A stretch of DNA of 64,000 nucleotides from Halomonas sp. I5-271120 (GTDB taxonomy: Bacteria; Pseudomonadota; Gammaproteobacteria; Pseudomonadales; Halomonadaceae). Numbering within the stretch: position 1 is the first letter of the stretch; the number at the start of each line of letters is the position of its first letter. Location: NCBI RefSeq assembly GCF_030553075.1, contig NZ_CP130701.1, forward strand, positions 1,674,001-1,738,000, given 5' to 3'. The position numbers and the translations under genes are program-made. Below the pieces are notes generated by a model, which was not told where the DNA came from, searched no databases, and saw only the letters and a program-made list of their open reading frames with translations. Positions 30,347-38,745 of the stretch are shown one piece after another.

Positions 30347-30384
30347 GCGTGGCCGTCACTCGCGCGTTCCCTGTGTGACGCGCT

Positions 30385-30409
30385 CCACCGGTCGCAGTCC
30401 GGCCGGTGG
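30385..30409 (+). terminator. Hairpin after the HU gene
   Basis: CCACCGG (30385-30391) pairs with CCGGTGG (30403-30409) over an 11-base loop. The tail is AATGAATTT, so it is a weak terminator at best. Confidence 0.45.
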
Positions 30410-30431
30410 AATGAATTTCCTTCCCTGAGGC

Positions 30432-30794
30432 ATGCCCATGACGCTTCGTTTGATGCTCTGGCTGTTGAGCGTGATGCTCAAGCGCGCCCGGCGTCGCAAG
30501 CCACGCTTTCGTGAAGCCCTGTCCGAGCTGGGTCATCTGGACTGGGGGATCGGCACCGAGGATCTCTCGATTGCCCGCCACTACCGAATGACTCCCGACG
30601 GCATCACCTCCGGGCCCAATCTGCCGGTGGATCTTGATCTCGAACTGCGCTTCGAGGATCTGGCCACGGCCGTCAGCGTGCTGCGTAAGCCGACGTCTCG
30701 CGCCTTCCGCGAGGGCCTGATGGCCGGCAAGCTGCGCCTGGTCGGCGACAGCGGCGATCTCGCCAAGCTGCAGCGTCTGTTCAAATACCTGTAG
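30432..30794 (+). CDS. Small conserved protein with SCP2-like C-terminal region
   Basis: Encodes 120 residues. The first 20 are basic and hydrophobic (LMLWLLSVMLKRARRRKPRF), and the rest reads like the second half of an SCP2/sterol-carrier domain, with DLDLELRFEDLATAVSVLRK and FREGLMAGKLRLVGDSGDL. A similar small protein follows the HU gene in Pseudomonas, sometimes mislabelled as a helicase. No function is established. Two Met codons (30432 and 30438) are possible starts; the first is used here. Confidence 0.65.
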   Translation: MPMTLRLMLWLLSVMLKRARRRKPRFREALSELGHLDWGIGTEDLSIARHYRMTPDGITSGPNLPVDLDLELRFEDLATAVSVLRKPTSRAFREGLMAGKLRLVGDSGDLAKLQRLFKYL

Positions 30795-31164
30795 ATCTCG
30801 TCGATATCAGGTCACTCCGGTCGCCGGTCACGTCGATAGCAGGTCACGTCGACCACCCGCCCTGTTGCCCGATGCGTTGACCCGCCTGCTCCCTTCGCAG
30901 CGTTTCTCTCCATGTAAGTCGCCATGCAAATCTCCATGCAAACCGCCATGCAGGAGGCGATGCCTGAGGTGGCGAATGGTGTGGCGAATAGGACATCAAA
31001 TAGAGTGGCGAATGATGTGCATGCGTGGTTAGTCAGGCAGATGGCGTTATACTAAAGTCGAGTCATCAGGCCGCTGGGCGTTATTGCCTCGCCGTCGGCT
31101 GATCACGCAGCCAAGCGCGTGCCGCTGCTACCGCCATCATTGATGCCCGTCAGGAGTTATTGAG
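30795..31164. other. Intergenic region upstream of yccS with 12-bp-period repeats
   Basis: 370 bases without a gene. The first part has GTCGATAGCAGGTCACGTCG-type repeats, the middle (30908-31025) an array with a 12-base period, and the end a possible -10 element TATACT (31048-31053). Short frames here have no family features. Confidence 0.6.
30908..31025. repeat. Degenerate 12-bp tandem repeat array (about 10 units)
   Basis: Four to five units of a CTCCATGCAAAC type (30908-30967, e.g. CGCCATGCAAAT, CTCCATGCAAAC, CGCCATGCAGGA) run directly, in the same 12-base phase, into units of a GTGGCGAAT type (30966-31025, e.g. GAGGTGGCGAAT, GGTGTGGCGAAT, AGAGTGGCGAAT). Confidence 0.75.
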
Positions 31165-33393
31165 ATTTCCGATTCGTTCTCTCATTCGCTGCGTCGACTG
31201 TGGACTCTCGACAAGTTCGCCTACAGCTTCCGCGTCTTCATCGCCTTGAGCGGTGCCATGGCGCTGAGCTGGTATCAGGACCATATGGCGCTGGCCATTC
31301 CGCTGTTTCTCGGCATCATCGCCAGTGCGCTGGCGGAGACCGACGATAACTGGGAAGGGCGCGTCAGGGCGCTGTTGGTCACCCTGGCCTGTTTTTTCGT
31401 GGCCTCGGTGGCGGTGGAGCTGCTCTTTCCCTGGCCTCTGTTGTTCGCCACCGGACTGACACTCGCCGCGTTCACCCTGATCATGCTGGGCGCTGTCGAG
31501 CAGCGTTACGCGACGATTGCCACGGCGACGCTGATTCTGTCGGTCTACTCGATGATCAATATCGAGCAGCACGGCGGTACCACGGAAGGCAGCTTCTGGT
31601 CCCAGCCGTTGCTGCTGGTGGGCGGCGCCGCCTGGTATGGCCTGATCTCGGTCGTTTGGTGCGCGCTGTTCTCGCGTCAGCCGGTCAAGCAGAGCATGGC
31701 GCAGCTATACCGGGAGCTGGGTGAATACCTGGTTATCAAGGCGACGTTCTTCGAGCCGGTCAGAGAGGTGGATGTCGAGAGCCGCCGTTTGGCGTTGGCG
31801 CGACAGAATGGACGCGTGGTGATGGCCCTCAACCAGGCCAAGGAGATGATTTTCCGGCGCCTTGAAGGTCAGCGCGGCAACCGTAAGCTCAACCGCTATC
31901 TGCGGCTTTATTTCATCGCCCAGGACATCCACGAGCGAGTCAGCGCCTCTCACTATCCCTATTCGGCCCTTGCCGAGACGTTTTTTCATTATGACGTGCT
32001 GTTCCGCTGCCAGCGGCTGCTTGACCAGCAGGGGCGGGCCTGCAAGCGGCTATCCAAGGCGCTACTGCTGCGTCAGCCTTTCGATCATGGTCCGAGTGAG
32101 CAGGCGCTGGATGACCTGCGCGCGTCGATCGGCTACCTGCAGGACCAGGACCAGGACCATCCCGAATGGGCGCCGCTGTTGCGCTCATTACAGGCGCTCG
32201 GGCGCAACCTGACGACCCTCGAGGATCAGTTGGCAAGTGCTTACAATCCTGATGCCAGCGCCGATGAGAAAGACCCCAGCCTGTTCAATCGCTCCCCGCG
32301 TAGCGTCAAGGATGCCTGGGAGCGCATTCGCCTCAACCTGACGCCCGGTTCGCCGACCTTTCGTCACGCGCTACGCCTATCGCTTGCCCTGCTGGCGGGC
32401 TATGGGGTGCAACATCTTATCCATCCCACCCAGGGCTACTGGATATTGCTGACCACCTTGTTCGTGTGTCGGCCTAATTTCGGCGCCACTCGGCGTTTTC
32501 TACGCCAGCGTATTCTGGGCACCATGATCGGACTCTGCTTGGGCTGGGCGTCGATCAGTCTCTTCCCTAGCGCCCTCGTGCAGTGTCTGCTCTCGGTCGT
32601 GGCCGGTGTGGTCTTCTTCGCCAATCGCGAAAAACACTATGTCATTGCCACTGTCGCCATCACCATTCTGGTGCTGACCAGCTTCAATCAGGTCGGCGAC
32701 GGCTTCGATCTTATCCTGCCGCGCCTTATCGATACGCTGATCGGCGGCCTGATCTCGGGGCTGGCGGTCTTCTTGATCTTGCCCGACTGGCAGGGGCGGC
32801 GGCTCAACAAGGTGGCGGCGACGGCACTATCGCGCAATAGCGATTATCTGCGCGAGATCATCCATCAATATGAGACCGGCAAGCAGGATGACCTCGCTTA
32901 CCGCTTGGCGCGACGCAACGCCCACAACGCGGATGCCGCGCTCTCCACGGTGCTCGCCAACATGCTGCAGGAGCCAGGGCATTACCGTAAGAAGGATGCC
33001 GACGACGGTTTTCGCTTTCTGGTCGTCTCGCATACGCTGCTGGGCTATCTCTCTGCCCTGGGGGCTCACCGCGGCACCCTGGCGGCGAGCGCGGACGACG
33101 CGCCTATTTATGCGGCAGCGCGCCGCGTGGCCGATGGCTTCGAGGCGATTGCCGCCAGCCTGATGTCACGCCAGCAGATCCCGGACCTCAAGGATGAACA
33201 ACGCGCGCTGCTGGCGCTCTTCGAGCAAGAGCCCGCCATGGCGCAGGATGACAGCGATGATGCGCGCCGTGTGATTCAGACTCAGCTGTTGCACATCGCG
33301 CGACAGCTTGTGCCGATGAGCGAGGCGGCAGAGCGGGTGCTGACCCATCCCAGCGGTGAGTCGAGCGATGCGCCATGCGCCGGTCAGGCCTGA
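31165..33393 (+). CDS. yccS: YccS-like membrane protein, FUSC family, probable ATT start
   Basis: Encodes about 742 residues, similar to E. coli YccS (about 720). Homology begins before the first ATG (31246): the in-frame residues LRRLWTLDKFAYSFRVFIAL match the family N-terminus, yet no ATG, GTG or TTG occurs in frame there. The ATT at 31165, eight bases after an AGGAG, is the best start. Two blocks of five to six membrane helices (about 28-170 and 400-540) flank a cytoplasmic helical domain, the FUSC layout. Members are thought to export aromatic acids or similar compounds, but YccS itself has no proven substrate. Confidence 0.85.
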   Translation: MSDSFSHSLRRLWTLDKFAYSFRVFIALSGAMALSWYQDHMALAIPLFLGIIASALAETDDNWEGRVRALLVTLACFFVASVAVELLFPWPLLFATGLTLAAFTLIMLGAVEQRYATIATATLILSVYSMINIEQHGGTTEGSFWSQPLLLVGGAAWYGLISVVWCALFSRQPVKQSMAQLYRELGEYLVIKATFFEPVREVDVESRRLALARQNGRVVMALNQAKEMIFRRLEGQRGNRKLNRYLRLYFIAQDIHERVSASHYPYSALAETFFHYDVLFRCQRLLDQQGRACKRLSKALLLRQPFDHGPSEQALDDLRASIGYLQDQDQDHPEWAPLLRSLQALGRNLTTLEDQLASAYNPDASADEKDPSLFNRSPRSVKDAWERIRLNLTPGSPTFRHALRLSLALLAGYGVQHLIHPTQGYWILLTTLFVCRPNFGATRRFLRQRILGTMIGLCLGWASISLFPSALVQCLLSVVAGVVFFANREKHYVIATVAITILVLTSFNQVGDGFDLILPRLIDTLIGGLISGLAVFLILPDWQGRRLNKVAATALSRNSDYLREIIHQYETGKQDDLAYRLARRNAHNADAALSTVLANMLQEPGHYRKKDADDGFRFLVVSHTLLGYLSALGAHRGTLAASADDAPIYAAARRVADGFEAIAASLMSRQQIPDLKDEQRALLALFEQEPAMAQDDSDDARRVIQTQLLHIARQLVPMSEAAERVLTHPSGESSDAPCAGQA

Positions 33394-33440
33394 GTCGCCT
33401 CAGACTGATTCGGCTCAGGCTGATTCGACTCAGACTTGGC
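33388..33440. repeat. 15-bp tandem repeat at the yccS / recG convergence
   Basis: CTCAGACTGATTCGG (33399-33413) and CTCAGGCTGATTCGA (33414-33428) are followed by a partial third copy. GCCTGAG (33388-33394) can also pair with CTCAGGC (33414-33420). The region spans both stop codons of the convergent genes and may act as a transcription barrier. Confidence 0.6.
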
Positions 33441-35511
33441 CGTAGCGTCCGGCTTCTTCACCCAGCCAGCGGCGTATCAAGGGCGCGCTTGATTCGGGAG
33501 ACTCCTCGAGCAGGGCCCTGGCCAGCGGGCCGACCCGTTCGAGCAGGTCGCGGTCGCGTTCCAGGTCGGCAATCTTCATTGCCGCAAGTCCCGTCTGACG
33601 CGTGCCCAGCACCTCGCCGGGCCCGCGAAGCTCCAGGTCTTTCTCGGCGATGCGAAAGCCGTCGGTGGTCTCGCGCATGACGCCCAGCCGCTCCCGTGAG
33701 TGGGCCGACAGCGGCGGATGGTAGAGCAGCACGCAGAAGCTCTCGGTGGCACCACGCCCGACCCGGCCGCGCAGCTGATGCAACTGCGAGAGGCCCAGCC
33801 GCTCCGGGTTCTCGATGATCATCAGGCTGGCGTTGGGCACGTCGACCCCGACCTCGATCACCGTGGTGGCGATCAGCAGGTCCAGCTCGCCGTCCTTGAA
33901 AGCCGCCATTACCTCGGCCTTCTCGCCGGCCTTCATGCGCCCGTGCACCAGCCCGATGGCGAGATCCGGCAGCGCCTCGGTGAGGCTCTCGTGGGTGGCC
34001 TCGGCGGCCTGGCACTGCAGGGCCTCGGATTCCTCGATCAGGGTGCAGACCCAGTAGGCCTGGCGGCCCTCGGCGCAGGCGCGCTCGATGCGCGCGACCA
34101 CCTCTGGACGGCGCTCATCGGGGACGGCCACGGTCTGCACCGGAGTGCGCCCCGGCGGCAGCTCGTCGATCACCGAGACGTCCAGGTCGGCATAGGCGCT
34201 CATCGCCAGGGTGCGCGGAATCGGGGTGGCCGTCATCACCAGCTGATGGGGTGTCAGGCCTGCGGCCTCGCCCTTCTCGCGCAATGCCAGGCGCTGGTGA
34301 ACGCCGAAGCGGTGCTGCTCGTCGATGATGGCAAGCCCCAGGCATTTGAAGTGCACGTCGGCCTGGAAGAGCGCATGGGTACCCACCACCAGCTGCACGC
34401 GGCCGTCGGCCAGCGCCGCCTTGGTATCGAGCCGCGCCTTGCCCTTGAGCTTGCCGGCGAGCCAGGCCACCTCGATGCCCAGTGGTTCGAACCAGTCGCG
34501 AAAGGTGCGGTAGTGCTGTTCGGCGAGCAGCTCGGTGGGTGCCATCATGGCGACCTGGCAGCCGCCGGCGATGGCGGTGAGCGCCGCCATCGCCGCGACC
34601 ACCGTCTTGCCCGAGCCCACGTCGCCCTGCACGAGACGCAGCATCGGCACCGCGCGCTCGAGATCCCGGCCGATCTCGTCGAGTACCCGGCGCTGGGCGC
34701 CGGTCAGCGAGAACGGCAGTTTCGAGACGAAGCGCGCCTGCAGGCTGCGGCCTGAGGGGAGGGGCGGTGCGCCGTCGGCCTGGATGCGCTGACGCACCAC
34801 CCGCAGGCTGAGCTGGTGGGCCAGCAGCTCTTCCAGCGCCAGACGGCGCTGGGTCGGGTGAGTGCCTTCCCGCAGTTGATCCAGGTTGGCCTCTGGCGGC
34901 GGGTGGTGCAGGTAGTTAAGTGCCGCATGCAGCTCGGGCAGCCGGAAACGCTGGCGCAGGCCTTCCGGAATCCAGTCCGGCAGCGCCGCCGGCGCCTCTT
35001 GGAGCAGGCGCATGGCCTGATCGATCAGGCCGCGCAGGCGCGCCTGGTTGAGGCCCTCGGTGGTGGGGTAGAGCGGGGTCAGGTGTTCGTCGACCACCGC
35101 CTCACCGGCCTTGAGCAGGCGATATTCCGGGTGATAGATCTCGAGCCCGGTGGCGCCGGCCCGGGCCTCGCCGAAGGCGTGGACCCGTGTGCCGGGCTGG
35201 AACTGCTGCTGCTGCGCGGGCGAGAAGTGGAAGAAGCGCAGGCTCAGGATGCCGGAGCCATCGGTGAGGCGCACCAGCAGGCTGCGTCGGCGACCCTTGA
35301 TCACGTCACAGGCCGCCACCTCGCCCTGCACCACCGCCTCGTGACCGGCGCGCAGGGTGCCGACCGGCGTCACCCGGGTGCGGTCCTGGTAGCGCAGCGG
35401 CAGGTGGAACAGCAGGTCGGCGATGCTCGCCACCCCGAGCCGGCCAAGCTTGCCCGCGAGCGCCTCGCCGACCCCCTTGAGGGCACTGACGTCCTGGGTC
35501 AGCTCGCTCAT
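33430..35511 (-). CDS. recG: ATP-dependent DNA helicase RecG
   Basis: Encodes 693 residues, the E. coli length. An N-terminal wedge/OB domain (to about 260) is followed by helicase lobes with QGDVGSGKT near residue 295, a DEQH box (IIDEQHRFGVHQR), TATPIPRTLAM, VIEVGVDVPNASLM and the C-terminal QLRGRVGRG. RecG remodels stalled forks and Holliday junctions. Its start overlaps the oxyR stop by four bases, so the two are co-transcribed, as in Pseudomonas. Confidence 0.97.
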   Translation of the reverse strand: MSELTQDVSALKGVGEALAGKLGRLGVASIADLLFHLPLRYQDRTRVTPVGTLRAGHEAVVQGEVAACDVIKGRRRSLLVRLTDGSGILSLRFFHFSPAQQQQFQPGTRVHAFGEARAGATGLEIYHPEYRLLKAGEAVVDEHLTPLYPTTEGLNQARLRGLIDQAMRLLQEAPAALPDWIPEGLRQRFRLPELHAALNYLHHPPPEANLDQLREGTHPTQRRLALEELLAHQLSLRVVRQRIQADGAPPLPSGRSLQARFVSKLPFSLTGAQRRVLDEIGRDLERAVPMLRLVQGDVGSGKTVVAAMAALTAIAGGCQVAMMAPTELLAEQHYRTFRDWFEPLGIEVAWLAGKLKGKARLDTKAALADGRVQLVVGTHALFQADVHFKCLGLAIIDEQHRFGVHQRLALREKGEAAGLTPHQLVMTATPIPRTLAMSAYADLDVSVIDELPPGRTPVQTVAVPDERRPEVVARIERACAEGRQAYWVCTLIEESEALQCQAAEATHESLTEALPDLAIGLVHGRMKAGEKAEVMAAFKDGELDLLIATTVIEVGVDVPNASLMIIENPERLGLSQLHQLRGRVGRGATESFCVLLYHPPLSAHSRERLGVMRETTDGFRIAEKDLELRGPGEVLGTRQTGLAAMKIADLERDRDLLERVGPLARALLEESPESSAPLIRRWLGEEAGRYGQV

Positions 35512-36428
35512 GAGGTCTCGAGCTGACGGGCCCGGCAGCGCCGGATCGCCTCGGTGAGGGTGTCGATGGCCTTGGGCCGCGGGAAGCTCGCCCGCCAGGC
35601 GATCGCGACAGTGCGCGAGGGCACATCACTGGCAAAGGGCCGGGAGGTGAGCACGCCGGCTTCGTAGTGGCCGGTGCCGATCGCCGAATGGGGTAGTACC
35701 GTGATGCCGAGCTTCGAGGCCACCATATGACGAATGGTCTCAAGCGAGCCGCCCTCGGCGGTCAGGGTGTTATTGGGGCTGTTGAGCTTGGCGCTGATCG
35801 CCGGGCAGGCTTCGAGGATCTGATCGCGGAAACAGTGCCCCTCGCCGAGCAACAGCAGCCGTTCCTGGAGCAGGTCTTCCTTGGCGATGCTGTCCCGCGA
35901 ACTCCAGGGGTGATCGGCGGGCATCAGCACCTCGAACTCCTCATCGTAGACCGGCTTGGTCAGCACGTCGGTCTCGGTGAAGGGCAGCGCAACGATGATG
36001 GCGTCGAGCTCGCCGCTTCTCAGCTTGCGCCGCAGGTCGGCGGTGAAGCCTTCCTCGATGTACAGCGACATCTGCGGCGCGGTGCGGGTCAGTTCCGGGA
36101 TCAGGTAGGGAAACAGGTAGGGCCCGATGGTATAGATGGCGCCGATGCGCAGCGGGCTCGCCAGTTGGTCCTTGCCGGCGTTGGCCAGCTCGCGGATGAC
36201 GCTCGACTGCTCGAGTACCCGCTGCGCCTGCTCGACGATTTGCTCGCCCAGGGGCGTGACCTGTACCGTCGACTTGGAGCGCTCGAACAGCGCTACCCCG
36301 AGCTCTTCCTCGAGCTTCTTGACCGCCACCGACAGGGTCGGCTGGGAGACGAAGCAGCGCTCGGCGGCACGCCCGAAATGGCGCTCCTGCGCCAAGGTTA
36401 CGATGTAGCGGAGTTCTGTTAGAGTCAT
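35508..36428 (-). CDS. oxyR: Hydrogen peroxide-inducible activator OxyR
   Basis: Encodes 306 residues of the LysR family. The helix-turn-helix is at about 1-60. The two redox cysteines fall exactly at residues 199 and 208 (GHCFRDQILEAC), the numbering of E. coli OxyR; their disulfide switches the protein on in peroxide. It activates catalase and peroxiredoxin genes in other bacteria; none lie beside it here. It overlaps recG by four bases and is divergent from the epimerase-like gene at 36507, whose 78-base gap probably holds the oxyR promoter. Confidence 0.95.
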   Translation of the reverse strand: MTLTELRYIVTLAQERHFGRAAERCFVSQPTLSVAVKKLEEELGVALFERSKSTVQVTPLGEQIVEQAQRVLEQSSVIRELANAGKDQLASPLRIGAIYTIGPYLFPYLIPELTRTAPQMSLYIEEGFTADLRRKLRSGELDAIIVALPFTETDVLTKPVYDEEFEVLMPADHPWSSRDSIAKEDLLQERLLLLGEGHCFRDQILEACPAISAKLNSPNNTLTAEGGSLETIRHMVASKLGITVLPHSAIGTGHYEAGVLTSRPFASDVPSRTVAIAWRASFPRPKAIDTLTEAIRRCRARQLETS

Positions 36429-36506
36429 GTGATGCCTGGCTGCGCTCTCGCAGTAAATGAACAGGATGGTTCTGATAGCTACTTTTTATCAAGGGGCAGG
36501 GCAAAG

Positions 36507-37382
36507 GTGAAGAAGACGACACTGATTATTGGCTGTGGCGACATCGGCACGACCCTTGGCAAGCTTCTCATCGAGGCCGGCCAGCGGGTGGTGGGCGTGC
36601 GCCGCAAGGCCGCGACGCTCGAAGATAGCGGCATCGAACCGCTGTCTCTCGACATTCACGCCGAGGGCGCGGTGGCCGAGCTGCCCGATGCCGACACCCT
36701 GGTCTATGTGCTGAGCGCCGACCGCTTCGAGGAAGACGCCTATCGCGCCGCCTATCCGGCCGGTCTCAAGGCGGTGCTCGCCGAGTTCGCCGGTCGCGAG
36801 GCACCGCCGCGTCACGTGTTCTTTGTCTCCTCCACCAGCGTCTATGCGCAGCGCGAAGGCGAGCAGGTCGATGAGGATAGCCCCATCGAGCCCAGCGGCT
36901 TCTCCGGCCAACTGATGCAGGAGGCCGAAGAGGCGCTGATCGCGCATGAGTTGCCGGGCACCGTGGTGCGTTTCTCGGGCATCTACGGTCCGGGACGCGA
37001 CCGGCTGATCCGCCAGGCCGGCGAGGGGCGCATCGCCGCCTCCAATCCCCCCATGTATTCCAACCGCATTCACCGCGATGACTGTGCCGGGGTGCTTGAG
37101 CACCTGATTCAGCGCGTGCTGGACAAGGCGCCGGTGGAGCCGCTCTATCTTGCCACCGACTGCGAGCCGGCGCCGCTGCACGAGGTGATGACCTGGCTTG
37201 CCACCAAACTTAAGGTCGAGTCCACCCAGGTCATCCAGTCGCCGCTGCGCCGCCGGGCCAGCAAGCGCTGCAATAACGCTCGCCTGCTGGCCTCCGGCTA
37301 TGTCTTCCGCTACCCGAGCTACCGTGAGGGCTATGCCCAGGTGCTCGAGGCTGGCGGCTTCCTGCCCGAGGCCTCACGCTAG
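36507..37382 (+). CDS. NAD-dependent epimerase/dehydratase-like protein (YeeZ group)
   Basis: Encodes 291 residues from the GTG at 36507, which follows a GGGGCAGGG stretch and starts the Rossmann fold directly (TLIIGCGDIGTTLGKLL). The extended-SDR features include a VSSTSVY segment near residue 110 and FSGIYGPGRD near 160, where the usual YxxxK is replaced by a less obvious arrangement. Similar proteins are annotated as SDR family oxidoreductases of unknown substrate. Divergent from oxyR. Confidence 0.75.
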   Translation: MKKTTLIIGCGDIGTTLGKLLIEAGQRVVGVRRKAATLEDSGIEPLSLDIHAEGAVAELPDADTLVYVLSADRFEEDAYRAAYPAGLKAVLAEFAGREAPPRHVFFVSSTSVYAQREGEQVDEDSPIEPSGFSGQLMQEAEEALIAHELPGTVVRFSGIYGPGRDRLIRQAGEGRIAASNPPMYSNRIHRDDCAGVLEHLIQRVLDKAPVEPLYLATDCEPAPLHEVMTWLATKLKVESTQVIQSPLRRRASKRCNNARLLASGYVFRYPSYREGYAQVLEAGGFLPEASR

Positions 37383-37393
37383 CGCCGAGGGCG

Positions 37394-37933
37394 TTACAGC
37401 CGCCAGCGATAGCCCAGTGATAGCACCTCCAGCCCGTTGTTGGGCGGTTTGATGCTGGCATTCGAGTAGTGGGCGATGGCCAGATGGAATGCGCCGCGCC
37501 CCCACGGCCAGCCGATGGCCAGGCGGTCCTCGAACTGGCCGGCAGTGCCAAGCTCGCTGTCGCGCAGGTGGGTCTTGAGGAAGATCGCAGCGCCGACGGC
37601 ACCCTCGACGAAGGTGCCTCCGGCGAAGGTGTAGCGCATCGCGGGGGCCAGGATCAGCGCCGCATTCGACTTCTCGCTGTTGCGCCCGGGCATCAACAGC
37701 AAGCGCCCGGATAACTGCAGCGACCACGGCTGCCACTCGCTAGGCAGCCAAGGCGGGGCGGTGAAGCCGTGATGCAGACCAAGCGTCAGCGTCGGGCTCT
37801 CCTCACTGCTGACGCCGCCTTCCAGCCCGGGGTCCAGCGACCAGGCGTGTACCTCGACCGTGCTCCACCCGAGTATGAGGGCGATCACCGCCCCTTGGCA
37901 TTGCCTTGCTATCCTTCGCTTGTCTGCTTGCAT
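37394..37933 (-). CDS. pagL: Lipid A 3-O-deacylase PagL-like outer-membrane protein
   Basis: Encodes 179 residues with a signal-peptide-like start (cleavage probably near residue 30 after VHA). The C-terminus holds the PagL active site: HYSNASIKPPNNGLE with His155, Ser157 and Glu169, the same H-x-S and 14-residue His-to-Glu spacing as in P. aeruginosa PagL, and ends in YRW(R)L, a beta-barrel-type end. The enzyme removes the 3-O acyl chain from lipid A in the outer membrane. It is convergent with the epimerase-like gene. Confidence 0.85.
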   Translation of the reverse strand: MQADKRRIARQCQGAVIALILGWSTVEVHAWSLDPGLEGGVSSEESPTLTLGLHHGFTAPPWLPSEWQPWSLQLSGRLLLMPGRNSEKSNAALILAPAMRYTFAGGTFVEGAVGAAIFLKTHLRDSELGTAGQFEDRLAIGWPWGRGAFHLAIAHYSNASIKPPNNGLEVLSLGYRWRL

Positions 37934-38269
37934 GGCTGCCCCTCCCGCAAACTCGCTACTCGCCAGGTGAAGTCGCCAGGCTGTCGAAGCGTGGCCCCTC
38001 GTCGGTGGTCACGGACTCGATGAGTATTAGCTGATTATAGCGCCAGCCGAGGGATACGCTGAGGAGCGCGCTCGGACATAGGGGGCTTGGCATGGCGAAC
38101 GAGGATGGCACGAGGGAGGATTGAATGAGGCAGCGAAGGGTCGGCTTGGGGCCGTCTCTCACTGGCAAGGAGGGAGTGCTAGTGCGAGATAAGAGGACCA
38201 CCGATCATTCCTCGCGCATGGCCGCTTGGGCCTTGGCGCGAGGAACAGGCGATGGCGTTCGCCATCGGT
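37934..38269. other. Intergenic region between ridA and pagL
   Basis: 336 bases. It must hold the pagL promoter on the minus strand. A minus-strand frame at 37956-38201 and a plus-strand frame at 38125-38331 have no family features and are not called. I see no strong hairpin or repeat. Confidence 0.45.
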
Positions 38270-38659
38270 TCAGTCGCCGATCACCATCACCGCTTCGGCT
38301 TCGAACTGGCTGCCCTTGGGCAAGGCCTTGATGCCGACGGCGGCGCGGGCCGGGTAAGGGGTCGCGAAGAACTCTTCCATCACCCGGTTCACGATCGCGA
38401 AGTTGTCGAGATCGACCAGGTAAAGGTTGATCTTGACGATGTCCTGCAGTGAACCGGCAGCTTCCTCGCACACCGCGGACAGGTTCTTGAAGACCTGGCG
38501 GGCCTGTGCCTCGAAGTCGTCGGAGACCAGCTCCATGGTGGCCGGGTCTAGCGGGATCTGGCCTGAGATATAGACGGTGTTGCCCGCCTTGATGGCCTGG
38601 GAATAGGGGCCGATGGCAGCCGGTGCCTTCTCGGTGTTGATGACGGCCTTGTTGCTCAT
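38270..38659 (-). CDS. ridA: RidA family reactive intermediate/imine deaminase
   Basis: Encodes 129 residues from the ATG at 38659, which has AGGAG upstream. Family marks: [20 protein letters not shown] in the N-terminal strands, [16 protein letters not shown] with the substrate-binding Arg, and FEAEAVMV with the catalytic Glu near the end. It hydrolyses reactive enamine/imine by-products of PLP enzymes. It follows spoT on the same strand, with a GC-rich hairpin between. Confidence 0.94.
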   Translation of the reverse strand: MSNKAVINTEKAPAAIGPYSQAIKAGNTVYISGQIPLDPATMELVSDDFEAQARQVFKNLSAVCEEAAGSLQDIVKINLYLVDLDNFAIVNRVMEEFFATPYPARAAVGIKALPKGSQFEAEAVMVIGD

Positions 38660-38706
38660 AACAATGCTCCTGTTGTGATTGTGGCGTGGAATAAAACGAC
38701 AGATAT

Positions 38707-38731
38707 CCCCGCCCGATCTCATCGGACGGGG
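38707..38731 (-). terminator. Hairpin between spoT and ridA
   Basis: CCCCGCCCGAT (38707-38717) pairs with ATCGGACGGGG (38721-38731), with one mismatch or wobble. On the minus strand the following bases are only moderately T-rich, so partial termination after spoT is the most I would claim. Confidence 0.4.
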
Positions 38732-38745
38732 GGAAAGAAACGGCG

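Noticed and set aside
37956..38201. 81-codon minus-strand frame upstream of pagL
   Set aside because: No family features and it occupies the expected promoter region of pagL.
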